Of a DNA stretch of 64,000 nucleotides, positions 7,865 through 18,000 are shown piece after piece (within the stretch, counting starts at the first letter, position 1; every line of letters starts with the position of its first letter). The DNA is taken from NCBI GenBank assembly GCA_963780895.1, contig CAWAEG010000007.1:372001-436000 (forward strand), read 5' to 3'. The notes below the pieces were generated by a model, which saw nothing but the letters and a program-made list of their open reading frames with translations, was not told the DNA's origin and ran no database searches. Made by a program: the position numbers and the translations under genes. The stretch is from DASQFI01 sp963780895 (GTDB taxonomy: Bacteria > Acidobacteriota > Vicinamibacteria > Vicinamibacterales > SCN-69-37).

Positions 7865-10800
7865 TCACGCGACTCCTGCCGCGGCCGGCGGCGGTTCAGA
7901 CACGACGCCGACTGGCACCCCATCTCTGAACGTCACGAACCGCCCGGAGATCGCCGGCACACGCTCGCCCGGCACGATGATGCCGACGAGATTCAACGGA
8001 TCCGCGGCGGAGATCGTGACGACTTCGCCCGTCGGCGGCGCCTTGCGTGCCGCGCGCAGCGAGTCGACCGCCACCGGCAGCGCGAACTGTTCGCCGATGA
8101 GCTCCGAGATGAACCGGCCGCCGCGAACCTCGCCCCGATCCTCGAGCCGCCGGAACGTGATGAGCAGTTCCCGCCAGGCCGGCAGGATCGTTTCCCGCGC
8201 CAGGATCTCCCGGAAGACGACGCCGTACCGGCGGAGCAGCATCCGGCAGGTGGCTTCGATCGCCGCCGCGCGATCGGCGGCCTGTGCGGCCGCCGGTTCC
8301 ACGGGTGCCGGAGCCGGATAGAGCAGCGACCATCGTCCGGTGCTGTGGCGGGGCCGCGACGATTTCGCCGATCCGTGTCCCGCACGCCGGCGCGGATCGA
8401 TGAGCGCGCGAAGGTTGTCGAAGCCATCGGCGGTCACGAGGCCCGCCGCGACGAGCTCCCACAGCGCGCCCTCCACTTCCGCCTTGAGGTGCCGCGCGCC
8501 GCGCACGATGTCGGGGAAGAACGACGCGCCGGCGCGGTGCAGGAACGACAGCACCCCGCGCGCGTTCGGGCTGAGGCCGCGCACGTCATCCGTGGGCCCC
8601 TGGGAGCGGCGCGGCGTCATCCAGTCCGCTTCGTCGCGGACGAAGAAGGTGATCGGCGCGACGCTCGTTGGCGTCACGCGCCGCGCGCCTTCAACCGGCG
8701 CTGTTTCGAGGGTGGCGGGATGCGGCGAGAGGCGCCCCCAGCCGACCGCGCCAGTGAGACACAGCTGATCGAGCACCTTCGGGTCGTAGCGGCCGATGCG
8801 ACGCGCCAGCAGATGGGGTTCCCACGCGTTCGCGGGCGCCTCAAAACCCTGCAGCTGACGGACGACCTCGAGCGCACCACGGTCGCCAAACGTTTGTGTG
8901 CCCCGTGCGACGTGTTGCCACGTCAGCAGCCAGCGCATGAACACCGCCGGCGTGACGGGTTCGATCTCGCGGCGCAGGCGGCCGATCGTGAGGCGGTGGA
9001 TCCGCGCGAGGAGACGCCGCTCGCACCACTGGAGATCCCCGGCGTCGCCGACGAACTGACCGCGGAGCACGACGCCCTGCGATTCGAGCGTCAACATCGC
9101 CGTCTCGACGTCGTCGCCCGGCAACCCGGTCCGCGCCGACAGACTCGGGACCGTGACTGGACCGGAATGAATCATCCACCCGTGCACCATTGCCAGCACC
9201 GCTTCGTGGCGCGGAGGCGCGCCGGCTTCCACGGCAGGCATCGGCGGGTCGAAACGTGCGTCCGTGACCAGCTCCGAAAACGACCGGGCTCGCTCCGCCG
9301 CAACCCAATACGTGCGCCCACCGATCGTGGCCCGGCTCCCACGTCGCTCGGCGACGAGCTGATCGAACAGCTCCGTCCACGCTGCCGCTGGCGTCGTCTC
9401 TCCGGCAGCCGTATCCGGGCACGGCAGCGACTCCGGAAGCCCGATCAGCGTCTGCAACGCGTCGTGCAGCTCGTCGCGGTCGCGGACGTCCGGCCACGCG
9501 TCCCGCACCACCTCCGCGACCGCCTCGGGATCCAGCCGGCCGACCTCGCTGAGCACGGCTTCCGGCAGCATGCGGCGCATCTCGACCGCGCGCGCCCGTC
9601 GCTCTTCGAGCGGCGCATCGTCCAGGAACGCGTACGGGTTGGCGTTCAGGATTTCGTGCGAGAAGACCGACGGCACCGGCGTATCCACGGCGACCGTCTG
9701 AATACGGCCGTCGGACAGGCGGGTGAGCACGTCCTTGAGGCCGTCGATGTCCATGGCCTCCGTCAGGACGTCCTTCATCGTTTCCCGCACGAGCGGGTGA
9801 TCCGGGATCTTGATGTCGCCGACGATGTTCTCCTGACACGCGGCGGCGTCGGGAAAGACCGAGGCGAGCAAATCGTCGGACTGCATCCGCTGAATCTGGA
9901 GCGGCAGCTTCTTGCCGCCGCGGAACCGCACGAGCGCCAGCGACCGGCTCGCGTCCCACCGCCAGCGGGTGCCGAAGAGCGGCGAGTCGAGGACGGCCTG
10001 CTCCAGCACTTCCTCAACCGTCGCGGTGCTCAGGAACTTGAAGACGTCGCCGAGCGGGAAACTGTGCTGTTCGGCCAGCGCGATGTTGATGCCGTCGTCG
10101 GTCGCGGCTGCCTGCAGCTCGAAGTTGAACGAGCGGCAGAATCGCTTCCGCAGCGCGAGACCCCACGCCTTGTTGATGCGTCCGCCAAACGGGGCATGGA
10201 TGACGAGCTGCATGCCGCCGCCTTCGTCGAAGAAGCGCTCGGCAACAACCGTCTGCTGAGTCGGCACGGCGCGCAGGACGGCGCGGCCCAGGACGATGTA
10301 CTCGACGGCCTGTTCGGCGCCGGGCCGATCGAGGCCGCAGTTTTCCATGAGCCATGCGACCGCGGCCGCAGCTTCTTCGGATCGGCTGAACCCCGAACGC
10401 ACCGTCGCCGGCGTTTCCGTGTCTGTCGTGCTCCAGCCCATCGCGGCGTCTGTCCCGTCCGTCCCGACGCCTGCCTCGGGGCGCACCTGGCCCAGCGTCA
10501 CGTTCGCCGTCAGCCGATTGATCTGCTCGCGTACCTCAGCCACATGTTCGGAGAGCTCTGTCGTGCGGGCGGGCGCCTCACCTCGCCAGAAGGGGATCGT
10601 CGGCGGCGCCCCGTGCGCGTCCTCGACGAACACGCGGCCGGTGCTGACTCGTCGAATCCGCCACGACGTGTTACCGAGCAGCATGATGTCGCCAGCCATG
10701 CTCTCGATGGCGAAATCTTCGTCGACCGTTCCCACGGTCGTGCCTTCGGGTTGAGCGATGACCGTGTACAGCGCGGTCTCGGGAATCGCACCGCCGCTCG

Positions 10801-12328
10801 TGATCGCCGTGAGCCGCGCGCCGCGCCTGGCCCGGAGCCGTTTGTTCACGCGGTCGTGATGCAGGTACGCGCCGTAGCGTCCGCGTCGCGAGGCGATCCC
10901 CTCGGCGAGCATGCCGATCACTTCGTCGAAGGTGCTCCGCTCGAGGTCGCGATAGGGATACGCGCGCCGGACGAGCGCGAAGAGCTCGTCTTCGTCCCAG
11001 CCTTCGGCCTCGGCCGCGCACGACGCGACGATCTGCTGGGCGAGGATGTCGAGCGGCGCCTCGGGGATGACAAGCTTGTCCAGCTCGCCACGACCGATTG
11101 CCAGCACGAGCGCCGCGCACTCGATCAGCTCGTCGCGGGTCGTCACGAAAAACCGGCCTTTTGGCGTCGCGCCACGCCAGTGTCCCGCACGGCCGATGCG
11201 CTGCACTCCGGCCGCGATCGCCCGCGGAGATCCGATCTGGCACACCAGATCGACCGTCCCGATGTCGATGCCGAGCTCGAGCGAGGCCGTCGCGACGAGC
11301 GCCCGCAGAGCGCCGGTCTTCAACTGATGTTCGGCGATGAGACGCGTCTTTCGCGACAGGCTGCCGTGATGTGCCGCGACCGCGTCGTCGCCCAGCCGCT
11401 GCGCGAGATTGTGTGTGACGCGTTCGGCCAGGCGCCGGGTGTTGACGAAAATCAGGGTCGATCGATGCTCGCGCGCAAGGGCCGCCAGCCGGTCATAGAT
11501 CTCGTTCCACAACTCGTTCGACGCGACCGGCCCCAGCTCGCTTGCCGGCACTTCGATCTTGATGTCGAGCTCGCGCCGCGGGTTGACCTGAACAGTAAGG
11601 GGACGGGTCTCGACTGTGGGAAACTCCGGCGACTCAGTCGAAGGGGTGTCGCCGGAGTTTTCCACAGTCGAGACCCGTCCCCCTAAAAACTCCGCGACCA
11701 GCTCAATCGGCTTCTGGGTCGCCGAGAGTCCGATTCTCGTCGGACGACGGCCGCAGAGCGCGTCCAGCCGCTCGAGTGAAATCGCAAGGTGGGCACCGCG
11801 TTTGTCGTCCACCACGGCGTGAATCTCGTCCACGATGACCGTCGAGACCGTCCGCAGAATGCCTCGGCTCCGTTCAGCGGTGAGCAGGATGTAGAGCGAT
11901 TCCGGCGTCGTCACCAGAATGTGCGGCGGCCGCAGGAGCATCGCCCGGCGCTCCGGCATGAGCGTGTCGCCTGTCCGGACGGCGGTTCGGATTTCCGGCA
12001 CCCGGTGTCCAAGCTCGGGCGCGAGACGGGCTATCTCGGCCAGCGGCCCGTCGAGATTCTTTTGGATGTCGTTTCCAAGCGCTTTCAGTGGCGAGACATA
12101 AAGAACGGCCGTCTGGTCTTCGAGCCGTCCTTCCGCGCCCGCGCGCACGAGGCCGTCGATGCACGCCAGGAAGGCGGCGAGCGTCTTGCCCGAGCCCGTC
12201 GGAGCCGAAATCAGCGTGTCCCGGCCGGCGACGATATGCGGCCAGCCGAGGAGCTGCGGTTCGGTCGGGGTGTCGAACCGGCGGCTGAACCATTCACGAA
12301 CGATGGGGTGTGCCCAGGAAAGTGCCAT
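7865..12328 (-). CDS. lhr: Lhr-family ATP-dependent DNA helicase, 1487 aa
   Basis: A superfamily 2 helicase of the Lhr (large helicase-related) type. Visible motifs: SAPTGSGKT (Walker A) near residue 40, TTPESLY (Ib), VDEIHAVVDD (DExH-like Walker B) near 165, LSATQKP (III) near 200, then ATASLELGIDIG (V) and QRIGRAGHWRG (VI) near 350-380. The remainder is the long winged-helix and Lhr-specific C-terminal region. Length matches full-size Lhr, about 1500 aa. In E. coli and mycobacteria Lhr proteins unwind RNA:DNA hybrids and are linked to DNA repair. One oddity is a 29-codon insertion at about residues 215-244 that is an in-frame palindromic repeat (see 11598-11684). No nuclease partner gene is adjacent. 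ATG start at 12328; divergent from the next gene. Confidence 0.93.
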   Translation of the reverse strand: MALSWAHPIVREWFSRRFDTPTEPQLLGWPHIVAGRDTLISAPTGSGKTLAAFLACIDGLVRAGAEGRLEDQTAVLYVSPLKALGNDIQKNLDGPLAEIARLAPELGHRVPEIRTAVRTGDTLMPERRAMLLRPPHILVTTPESLYILLTAERSRGILRTVSTVIVDEIHAVVDDKRGAHLAISLERLDALCGRRPTRIGLSATQKPIELVAEFLGGRVSTVENSGDTPSTESPEFPTVETRPLTVQVNPRRELDIKIEVPASELGPVASNELWNEIYDRLAALAREHRSTLIFVNTRRLAERVTHNLAQRLGDDAVAAHHGSLSRKTRLIAEHQLKTGALRALVATASLELGIDIGTVDLVCQIGSPRAIAAGVQRIGRAGHWRGATPKGRFFVTTRDELIECAALVLAIGRGELDKLVIPEAPLDILAQQIVASCAAEAEGWDEDELFALVRRAYPYRDLERSTFDEVIGMLAEGIASRRGRYGAYLHHDRVNKRLRARRGARLTAITSGGAIPETALYTVIAQPEGTTVGTVDEDFAIESMAGDIMLLGNTSWRIRRVSTGRVFVEDAHGAPPTIPFWRGEAPARTTELSEHVAEVREQINRLTANVTLGQVRPEAGVGTDGTDAAMGWSTTDTETPATVRSGFSRSEEAAAAVAWLMENCGLDRPGAEQAVEYIVLGRAVLRAVPTQQTVVAERFFDEGGGMQLVIHAPFGGRINKAWGLALRKRFCRSFNFELQAAATDDGINIALAEQHSFPLGDVFKFLSTATVEEVLEQAVLDSPLFGTRWRWDASRSLALVRFRGGKKLPLQIQRMQSDDLLASVFPDAAACQENIVGDIKIPDHPLVRETMKDVLTEAMDIDGLKDVLTRLSDGRIQTVAVDTPVPSVFSHEILNANPYAFLDDAPLEERRARAVEMRRMLPEAVLSEVGRLDPEAVAEVVRDAWPDVRDRDELHDALQTLIGLPESLPCPDTAAGETTPAAAWTELFDQLVAERRGSRATIGGRTYWVAAERARSFSELVTDARFDPPMPAVEAGAPPRHEAVLAMVHGWMIHSGPVTVPSLSARTGLPGDDVETAMLTLESQGVVLRGQFVGDAGDLQWCERRLLARIHRLTIGRLRREIEPVTPAVFMRWLLTWQHVARGTQTFGDRGALEVVRQLQGFEAPANAWEPHLLARRIGRYDPKVLDQLCLTGAVGWGRLSPHPATLETAPVEGARRVTPTSVAPITFFVRDEADWMTPRRSQGPTDDVRGLSPNARGVLSFLHRAGASFFPDIVRGARHLKAEVEGALWELVAAGLVTADGFDNLRALIDPRRRAGHGSAKSSRPRHSTGRWSLLYPAPAPVEPAAAQAADRAAAIEATCRMLLRRYGVVFREILARETILPAWRELLITFRRLEDRGEVRGGRFISELIGEQFALPVAVDSLRAARKAPPTGEVVTISAADPLNLVGIIVPGERVPAISGRFVTFRDGVPVGVVSEPPPAAAGVA
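11598..11684. repeat. GGGGAC-type fold-back repeat inserted in frame inside lhr (copy D)
   Basis: Arms 11598-11633 and 11648-11684 are inverted complements over about 36 bases with one mismatch and one extra C. The outer end is AGGGGACGGGTCTCGACTG. The element is 87 bases, exactly 29 codons, with no stop in the lhr frame. It sits between FLGG and the conserved RRELDIKIEVP strand, a surface loop between helicase motifs III and IV. Its ends match the intergenic copies at 17941, 22909, 33348 and 56652. Confidence 0.88.
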
Positions 12329-12470
12329 CAGTCCAAGACTACAAAGGCTGTCAAACCTATCAAGGTGTCAAAAAAGCAACCCGACGTCGTTTCCCAGTGT
12401 AACAATGATGTTCACCTCCTTCATTCGAGTATGGGCGTGCCATAATCAGCGCCCTACAGGCTAAACCGTC
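12329..12470. promoter_or_regulatory. Divergent intergenic promoter region
   Basis: A 142-base gap, AT-richer than its surroundings, between lhr (leftward) and the gene starting at 12471. A CATAAT hexamer at 12441-12446 is a plausible -10 for the rightward gene; no strong -35 is evident at the expected distance. No palindromic operator was seen. Confidence 0.35.
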
Positions 12471-13723
12471 ATGCGCTTTCGCGTGTTTTGCGCGTCGATC
12501 GCCGGGATGCTGATCCTGCAAATGGCATCGCCCGCGGCTCAGTCACGTCCCGCGGCTCAGTCACGTCCCCAGCGCGAGCGAAACCTGCCGGTCACGGCGG
12601 GGTCGATCTACGAGTACCTCGATAAATACACGGCCGGGGACGCGAGCGCGCCTGAACGGTTCGCCGAGTACATCACCGAAAAGCAGGTCCGCGCCGTCGA
12701 GGACCAAAGCACACGATGGATCAACGCGAATCCGGCTACTCGGGACAAGCGACGGCTCGCCGTCGCATCGTTCATCCTCGAGGCCGCTCGCGTGTGGCAG
12801 GGCACACAGAATTGGCAATACGCCCGCCGCTTGATTTCATGGGCCTGCCACGAGTTCGGCTCGACGCCCGGGCCACCCAAACCCGGCGAGCAGGTCTGGT
12901 ATCTGGCATCCGTCGCGCTGCTCGGCGGCGCCGAGGACTGGTGGTTCCTGATCGGTAAATCCGGGTTCGCGGGCGGACGTAAGAATGGCAAGGATCCGCT
13001 CGACGAGGAAGTGTTTCACGGACATCTGGCGCATGCGCTCGCGCGGTTCCCCAACGAGCCGCGGTTCGTGCTGGCCACCGCCGTCTCGATCGAGAGCCTG
13101 AGCTGGGAAGTGGGCGGGCTCGGTCGCGATCCGAATCGCCGCGGGATCGTGGCCGGCGAGATTCCGCCCGAAGCGCTCGCACGCGCGCAGACGGCGAGAG
13201 AAGCTTTCTGGCCGAGCACCTCGGGGGCGCCGCGGCGACCGCAGCCCGGGGGGCCCGGCGTTCCCGAAGTGCGCTACGTCGCGCAGCGATATGCCACGCT
13301 CGCCGGCGAGCCGCCCGTTGCCGCCGAAGCGCACATCCGTGCCGCGCTCGTCTCCTACCGCATCGCCAATAACGATGCCGCCATCGACCACCTGTCGCAG
13401 GTGCAGAAGCTGACAGAGGATCCGTTCCTCGTGCATCTCAGCCGGCTGCATCGAAGGCATCGTCCGCGAGCGTCAAGGACAGGACGAAGAAGCGGTGACG
13501 GCGTACCGGGCCGCGCTCCGGGCGGTCCCTGGGCGCGCAGACGGCGACGACGATGCTCATCGCGCGGCTGATGAAATTGGGACGCTTGAGCGAAGCGGCG
13601 CAGGTCGCCGAAAGCTTTTTCGAGGGCGGACCTCCGGTCGTCGATCCATGGCGGTTGTATCGGCTGGGCGATTTCCGGTCCTGGAGGTCGCTCATGACCC
13701 AGCTCCGTGCGGAATTCCAGTGA
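12471..13723 (+). CDS. Secreted protein with C-terminal helical-repeat character, two frameshifts, about 415 aa
   Basis: A signal peptide (FCASIAGMLILQMASPAAQ) is followed by a short direct repeat SRPAAQSRP. The middle is helical, with RRLAVASFILEAARVWQ and FHGHLAHALARFPNEPRFVLA, resembling TPR-type repeats. The frame breaks near 13445-13455 and again near 13530-13540. Read across the breaks it continues as IEGIVRERQGQDEEAVTAYRAALRAVPG, then LIARLMKLGRLSEAAQVAESF, a typical TPR pair, and stops at 13721-13723. The stop overlaps the GTG of the following VWFA gene, so the products may act together. Such TPR plus VWFA pairs are often surface or secretion-linked, but no specific role can be named. 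Confidence 0.65.
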
Positions 13724-14616
13724 ACCCGCCCCGCTGGCGCGGCCTCGTCACGCTGGCGCTCGCCTCCGCATCGATCTCAATCACGGTCTCAATCGCGGCG
13801 CAGGAACAGAGGGTCTTTCGCGCGTCCACGGATCTCGTCTCCGTAAACGTCTCCGTCCGATCCGGCCGCACGGCCGTCACCGGACTCACGACGGCCGACT
13901 TCGAGCTTTTCGACAACGGTGTCCGTCAGGAGATAACCGCTGTCGCCGTCGAGCAGGTGCCGATCGATCTCACGCTGCTGCTCGACACGAGTCCCAGCAC
14001 CGCCGACGCCATCAACAAGTTCAAGAGCGGCGCCATGGAAATCGCGACGCTCCTCCGTCAACAGGACCAGGTGCGGCTGGTCACGTTCGCCACTGACGTC
14101 ATCGAGATTTTTCCCTTCAGACGGGGCGGCGAACCGATGCCCGTGGATGCCGTGACGCAGCAGGGTGGCACGTCCCTGCACGACGCGCTGATCCTCTCAC
14201 TGGCGCGCGGCTCGGTACAGGGCAGGCGACATCTCGTCGTCGCGTTCACCGATGGTCACGACACGACAAGCGTTGCCGACGGCGAGACACTCGCGTTCGT
14301 CGCCGGCCGGGCCGACAGCCTGCTGCATCTGGTGCTCTCGGGCGCGTACGGCACCGACTACACCCAGCCGCCGTCGGTGAAATCGCTCCGGCAGGCCGCC
14401 GAGGAAAGCGGCGGCGAGATGCATCCGCCCGGGCGGTTCAACAACGCGCTCGTCGCGTTCAGGCAGGTGGTGGAAGATTTCCGGCAGAGCTACGTGCTGC
14501 GCTACACGCTTCAGGGCGTGAAGCGCGAGGGCTGGCATGCCGTCAGCGTGAAGCTGAAGAATCCCGACAAGCAGAACTACACGCTACGCGCCAGGAAAGG
14601 CTATTTCGGCGGATAG
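13720..14616 (+). CDS. VWFA-related (Acidobacterial-type) domain protein, 298 aa
   Basis: Starts at GTG 13720, overlapping the preceding stop (GTGA). A signal peptide, WRGLVTLALASASISITVSIAAQ, follows. The body matches the protein at 2-863: FRASTDLVSVNVSVRSGRT, TTADFELFDNGVRQEITAV, a MIDAS-like LLDTSPSTAD near residue 90, LVTFATDVIEIFPF, HLVVAFTDGHDTTS, and the ending LRARKGYFGG. The metal site DxSxS is preserved. A periplasmic or extracellular protein-binding role is likely. It is intact, in contrast to the first paralogue. Confidence 0.85.
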   Translation: MNPPRWRGLVTLALASASISITVSIAAQEQRVFRASTDLVSVNVSVRSGRTAVTGLTTADFELFDNGVRQEITAVAVEQVPIDLTLLLDTSPSTADAINKFKSGAMEIATLLRQQDQVRLVTFATDVIEIFPFRRGGEPMPVDAVTQQGGTSLHDALILSLARGSVQGRRHLVVAFTDGHDTTSVADGETLAFVAGRADSLLHLVLSGAYGTDYTQPPSVKSLRQAAEESGGEMHPPGRFNNALVAFRQVVEDFRQSYVLRYTLQGVKREGWHAVSVKLKNPDKQNYTLRARKGYFGG

Positions 14617-14629
14617 TACAATGTGACGT

Positions 14630-16304
14630 GTGACCGAGCGTGAAACGCTCGACCTCGACGTGCTCATCGTCGGCGGCGGGCCAGCCGGAATGTCCGCGGC
14701 CCTTCGCCTTTCGCAATTGCAGCAGACAACACGGCGGCGAGGCACTCTCCATCGGAGTGCTCGACAAGTCGCGCGACCCAGGCGCGCACATGCTGTCCGG
14801 GTCCGTGCTGGATCCGTCCGCGCTCCGCGATCTCATTCCCGACTTCGTCGCGAAGGGCGCGCCGCTCGCCGCCGAGGTCCGTCACGACGACGTGTACTTT
14901 CTGACGTCGGGCGGGAAGCTGCGTTTCCCGCTCACGCCGCCGCCGCTGCGCAACCACGGCAACTACGTCATCTCGCTCAACAAGTTCGTGAAGTGGCTGG
15001 CGCAGCAGGTCGAAGGTCGCCGGCGTCGACATCTTCACCGGTTTTGCCGGCGTCGAGATGCTCTACGACGGGTCGAGCGTCGATTGGCGTCAGGACCGGC
15101 GACCGGGGCATCGACAAACACGGCAACCGGAAGCCCACCTACGAGCCCGGGCCCGGACATCCGCGCCAAGGTCACGATTCTCTGCGACGGCGTGCGCGGC
15201 AATCTGACCAAGACGCTGGTCCGCAAGCTGAAGCTCGACGAGGGACGGCTGCCGCAGGTGTATGCGATCGGGATCAAGGAGCTGTGGGAGCTTCCGGCCG
15301 ACCGCATGACGGCCGGTTCGGTCATGCACACGATGGGTTATCCGCTGCGGATGGAGGAGTTCGGCGGCGCGTTCGTCTACGCGCTTCCGGAGCGGCATGT
15401 TGTCCGTCGGATTCGTCACCGGGCTCGACTACCGCGACCCGATGTTCGATCCGCACCTCACGTTCCAGCGCTTCAAGCTGCATCCGCTGATGGCGGGTCT
15501 GCTCGACGGCGGGAAGATGGTGCGGTACGGCGCGAAGGCGCTGCCGGAAGGCGGGTGGCACACGATTCCGCGTGTGCACGCAGGTGGCGTGCTGATCGCG
15601 GGCGACGCGGGCGGATTCATGAACTCGATGCGCCTCAAGGGCATCCACCTCGCGATGCGCACGGGGATGCTGGCCGCGGAGACGGCGTTCGAGGCCGTGC
15701 GCGCCGGCGACACGTCCGCCGCGAGCCTGTCGACATACCAGGCGCGCATCGACGCGAGCCCGGTGCGCAAGGAGCTGTACCCTGTCCGCAACGTCCATCA
15801 GGCGTTCGGGCACGGCCTGATCGCTGGCCTGGCGTACGCCGGGCCTGTCGCTGGTGACCAACGGCTGGTGGATCAAGGATCCGATGCCGTCGCATGCCGG
15901 CCACGAACGGATGCGAAAGCTGGCGGAGTACTACCACGACCATCAGCCGTCGCCCGATCAGCCGATCGCGCCGGTCAAGATCGATCGCAAGCTGACGTTC
16001 GATCGGCTGACGAACGTGCACTACTCCGGCACGCGGCACATCGAAGATCAGCCCTCGCACCTGATCGTCCACGACACCGACATTTGCCGCACGCGGTGCC
16101 GTGTCGAATACGGCAATCCGTGCACGCGTTTCTGTCCCGCGAACGTCTACGAGATGGTCGACGACGGCGAGGGCGGCAAGACGGCTGCACATCAACGCCT
16201 CGAACTGCGTGCACTGCAAGACGTGCGACATCATGGATCCCTACCAGATCATCGACTGGGTGCCGCCCGAAGGCGGCGAGGGACCCCAGTACGACGGGAT
16301 GTGA
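14630..16304 (+). CDS. Electron transfer flavoprotein-ubiquinone oxidoreductase, multiple frameshifts
   Basis: The FixC/ETF-QO family passes electrons from ETF (beta-oxidation, amino-acid catabolism) to quinone at the inner membrane. The FAD-binding start LDVLIVGGGPAGMSAALRLS is clear, followed by SGSVLDPSALRDLIPDF, VSLNKFVKWL-like text, LGLDYRDP-type text, and GVLIAGDAGGFMNSMRLKGIH. The C-terminal 4Fe-4S ligands appear in CRTRCRVEYGNPCTRFCPANVY and NCVHCKTCDIMDP. The reading frame breaks about five times, near 14730, 15020, 15395, 15845 and 16190. The total of about 558 codons matches the family, so single-base errors are more likely than decay. GTG start at 14630; overlaps the next start by 4 bases. 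Confidence 0.85.
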
Positions 16305-17133
16305 CCCTTCCACGACGCAAGCAGTTTCAGGCCGCGGCCATCGCGGCTGCTCGGGGCGCCGGTCATCGAAGCGCTCGGCGGCACGTACCGCTGGCATCGA
16401 ACACGGCGGGTCGAGATTCGACGACGCCGCGCGATCGGGCAAGGCGCCGATCCTGGCGCTCTGGCACGGCCGGATCCTGGCCGCGACGCTGTACTTCCGC
16501 GACCGGGGCGTCATCGCGATGACGAGCGAGAACTTCGACGGCGAGTGGGTCGCGCGGATCATGCGCCGGTTCGGCTACGGCGCGGCGCGCGGCTCGACCT
16601 CGCGCGGCGGCGCCCGCGCGCTCGCGCAGCTGCGGCGCGACATGGCCGCCGGCCACTCGGCCGCGTTCACCGTGGACGGCCCGCGGGGGCCGGCCCGGGT
16701 CGCGCAGCCGGGCGCCGTCTGGCTCGCCGGCGCCACCGGCCACCCGATCCTGCCGTTCCACATCGAGGCGTCGAAGTTCTGGACGGTGAACAGCTGGGAT
16801 AGCCATCAGGTGCCGAAGCCCGGAAGTGACGTGGCGATTGCGATCGCCGAGCCGCTGCTCGTTCCGGACACGGATGAAGAGACCGTGCAGCAGAAACTGA
16901 GGGAGCTGCAGCGCACGCTCGAGAAGCTCGAAGCAGAGACGCGCGCGATGATTGGATCGAACGACGTAGCGGGCGGGCTTCAGCCCGCCCGACGGCCGGC
17001 GCTGACGCCGGCCACTACAGCTCCGGTGATGCATGCTTCTACTCTCCTCTCCTCGATTTGCCGAGCACACGCCGCCGCCCGGCCATCCCGAACGGCCCGA
17101 GCGCGCGGAGGTGTTCGACGCGGTCGCGCGTGA
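16301..17133 (+). CDS. DUF374-type lysophospholipid acyltransferase, frameshifted, C-terminus altered by a repeat
   Basis: Contains the acyltransferase signature ILALWHGRILAATLYF (the H of HxxxxD-like motif I), SRGGARAL, then FTVDGPRGPARVAQPGAVWLA, typical of DUF374 proteins that acylate lyso-lipids or lipid A precursors at the inner membrane. The GTG at 16301 overlaps the ETF-QO stop. The N-terminal part (MTLPRRKQFQAAAI, then LLGAPVIEALGGTYRW) shows two frame breaks, near 16345 and 16440. A normal protein of about 220 aa would end near 16965, where a double hairpin repeat begins. The frame stays open through the repeat and into the next gene until 17133, so about 55 residues are probably not native. 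Confidence 0.7.
16966..17018. repeat. Double-hairpin palindromic element (GTAG...CTAC)
   Basis: A 53-base unit bounded by GTAG and CTAC. The two internal hairpins are GGGCGGGCTTCAGCCCGCCC and GGCCGGCGCTGACGCCGGCC. This is a REP-like arrangement. It sits at the expected 3' end of the acyltransferase gene and 15 bases before the deacetylase start. Confidence 0.8.
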
Positions 17134-17940
17134 ATTCGCGCAGCGTGGCGGGGTGGTCCGGGAACCACGACTCGGCCACGCGCGAAGAGCTCGCGCGGGT
17201 TCACACGCCCGCGTACCTCGATGCTCTCGACGCTGTCGAGGGGCAGGCCGCGATGCTCGACCCGGACACGTTCACGAGTCCGGAATCGCACGAGGTCGCG
17301 CTGCTCGCGGCCGGCGCGGCGATCGACGCGGCGCGTCACGCCTGGGAGATGCGCGAGCCGGCCTTTGCGCTGGTGCGGCCGCCCGGCCATCACGCCGAGC
17401 CCGATCGCGCGATGGGATTCTGTCTGTTCAACAACATCGCGATCGCCGCGGCCGCGCTCCGCGCCGACGGGCGCCGCGCGCGTGGCCATCGTCGACATCG
17501 ACGTCCACCACGGCAACGGCACGCAGGCGGCGTTCTACGAGGATCCGACCGTCCTGTACGTGTCGAGCCACCAGTATCCGTACTACCCGGGCACGGGCGC
17601 GGCGGACGAGACCGGCGCCGGGCCAGGCTCGGCTACACGGTGAACATCCCGCTCGCGGCCGGCGCGACCGACGCCGAAATCGACGCGGCGTATCGATCGA
17701 TCGTCGTGCCGGCGCTCGAATCGGTTCCGCCCGGAGCTACTCCTCGTGTCGGCGGGCTTCGACGCGCACGAGCTCGATCCGCTGGCCGGCCTGCGGATGA
17801 CGACAGCCGGGTACGCGGGCATCGTGTCGCTGCTTCAGGACGCGGCGCGCCGGCTGTGCGAGGGACGTATCGCGTTGACGACCGAAGGCGGCTATCACCT
17901 CCCCGCGCTGCGCGAGTGCCTCGAGGCAGTAATAAGATAA
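17033..17940 (+). CDS. Histone deacetylase family (AcuC/class II-like) deacetylase, frameshifted
   Basis: A zinc-dependent arginase/deacetylase-fold enzyme acting on acetyl-lysine, acetylpolyamine or similar amides. Visible motifs: PPPGHPERPERAEVF at the start, ARVHTPAYLDAL, RPPGHHAEPDRAMGFCLFNN (the catalytic HH pair), IVDIDVHHGNGTQ (zinc ligands D and H), LLVSAGFDAHELDPL (zinc Asp) and TTEGGYHLPAL. All catalytic residues are present. The frame breaks about four times, near 17155, 17470, 17625 and 17735. At about 300 residues in total, length is normal. The ATG at 17033 lies inside the extended end of the acyltransferase frame. Confidence 0.85.
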
Positions 17941-17983
17941 GGGGACAGGTCTCGGCGATCAGTCGCCAGCCGAGACCTGTCCC
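17941..17983. repeat. GGGGAC-type fold-back repeat (copy E)
   Basis: Arms GGGGACAGGTCTCGGC (17941-17956) and GCCGAGACCTGTCCC (17969-17983) pair perfectly. The element begins directly after the deacetylase stop and ends 17 bases before leuS, so it may influence leuS expression. Confidence 0.88.
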
Positions 17984-18000
17984 GGCAAACCCGACCCCCT

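Noticed and set aside
7784..11686. A 1300-codon open frame on the plus strand
   Set aside because: It is antisense to lhr, whose motifs and length are clear; the plus-strand product is Arg-rich and shows no domain. Long antisense frames are expected at this GC content.
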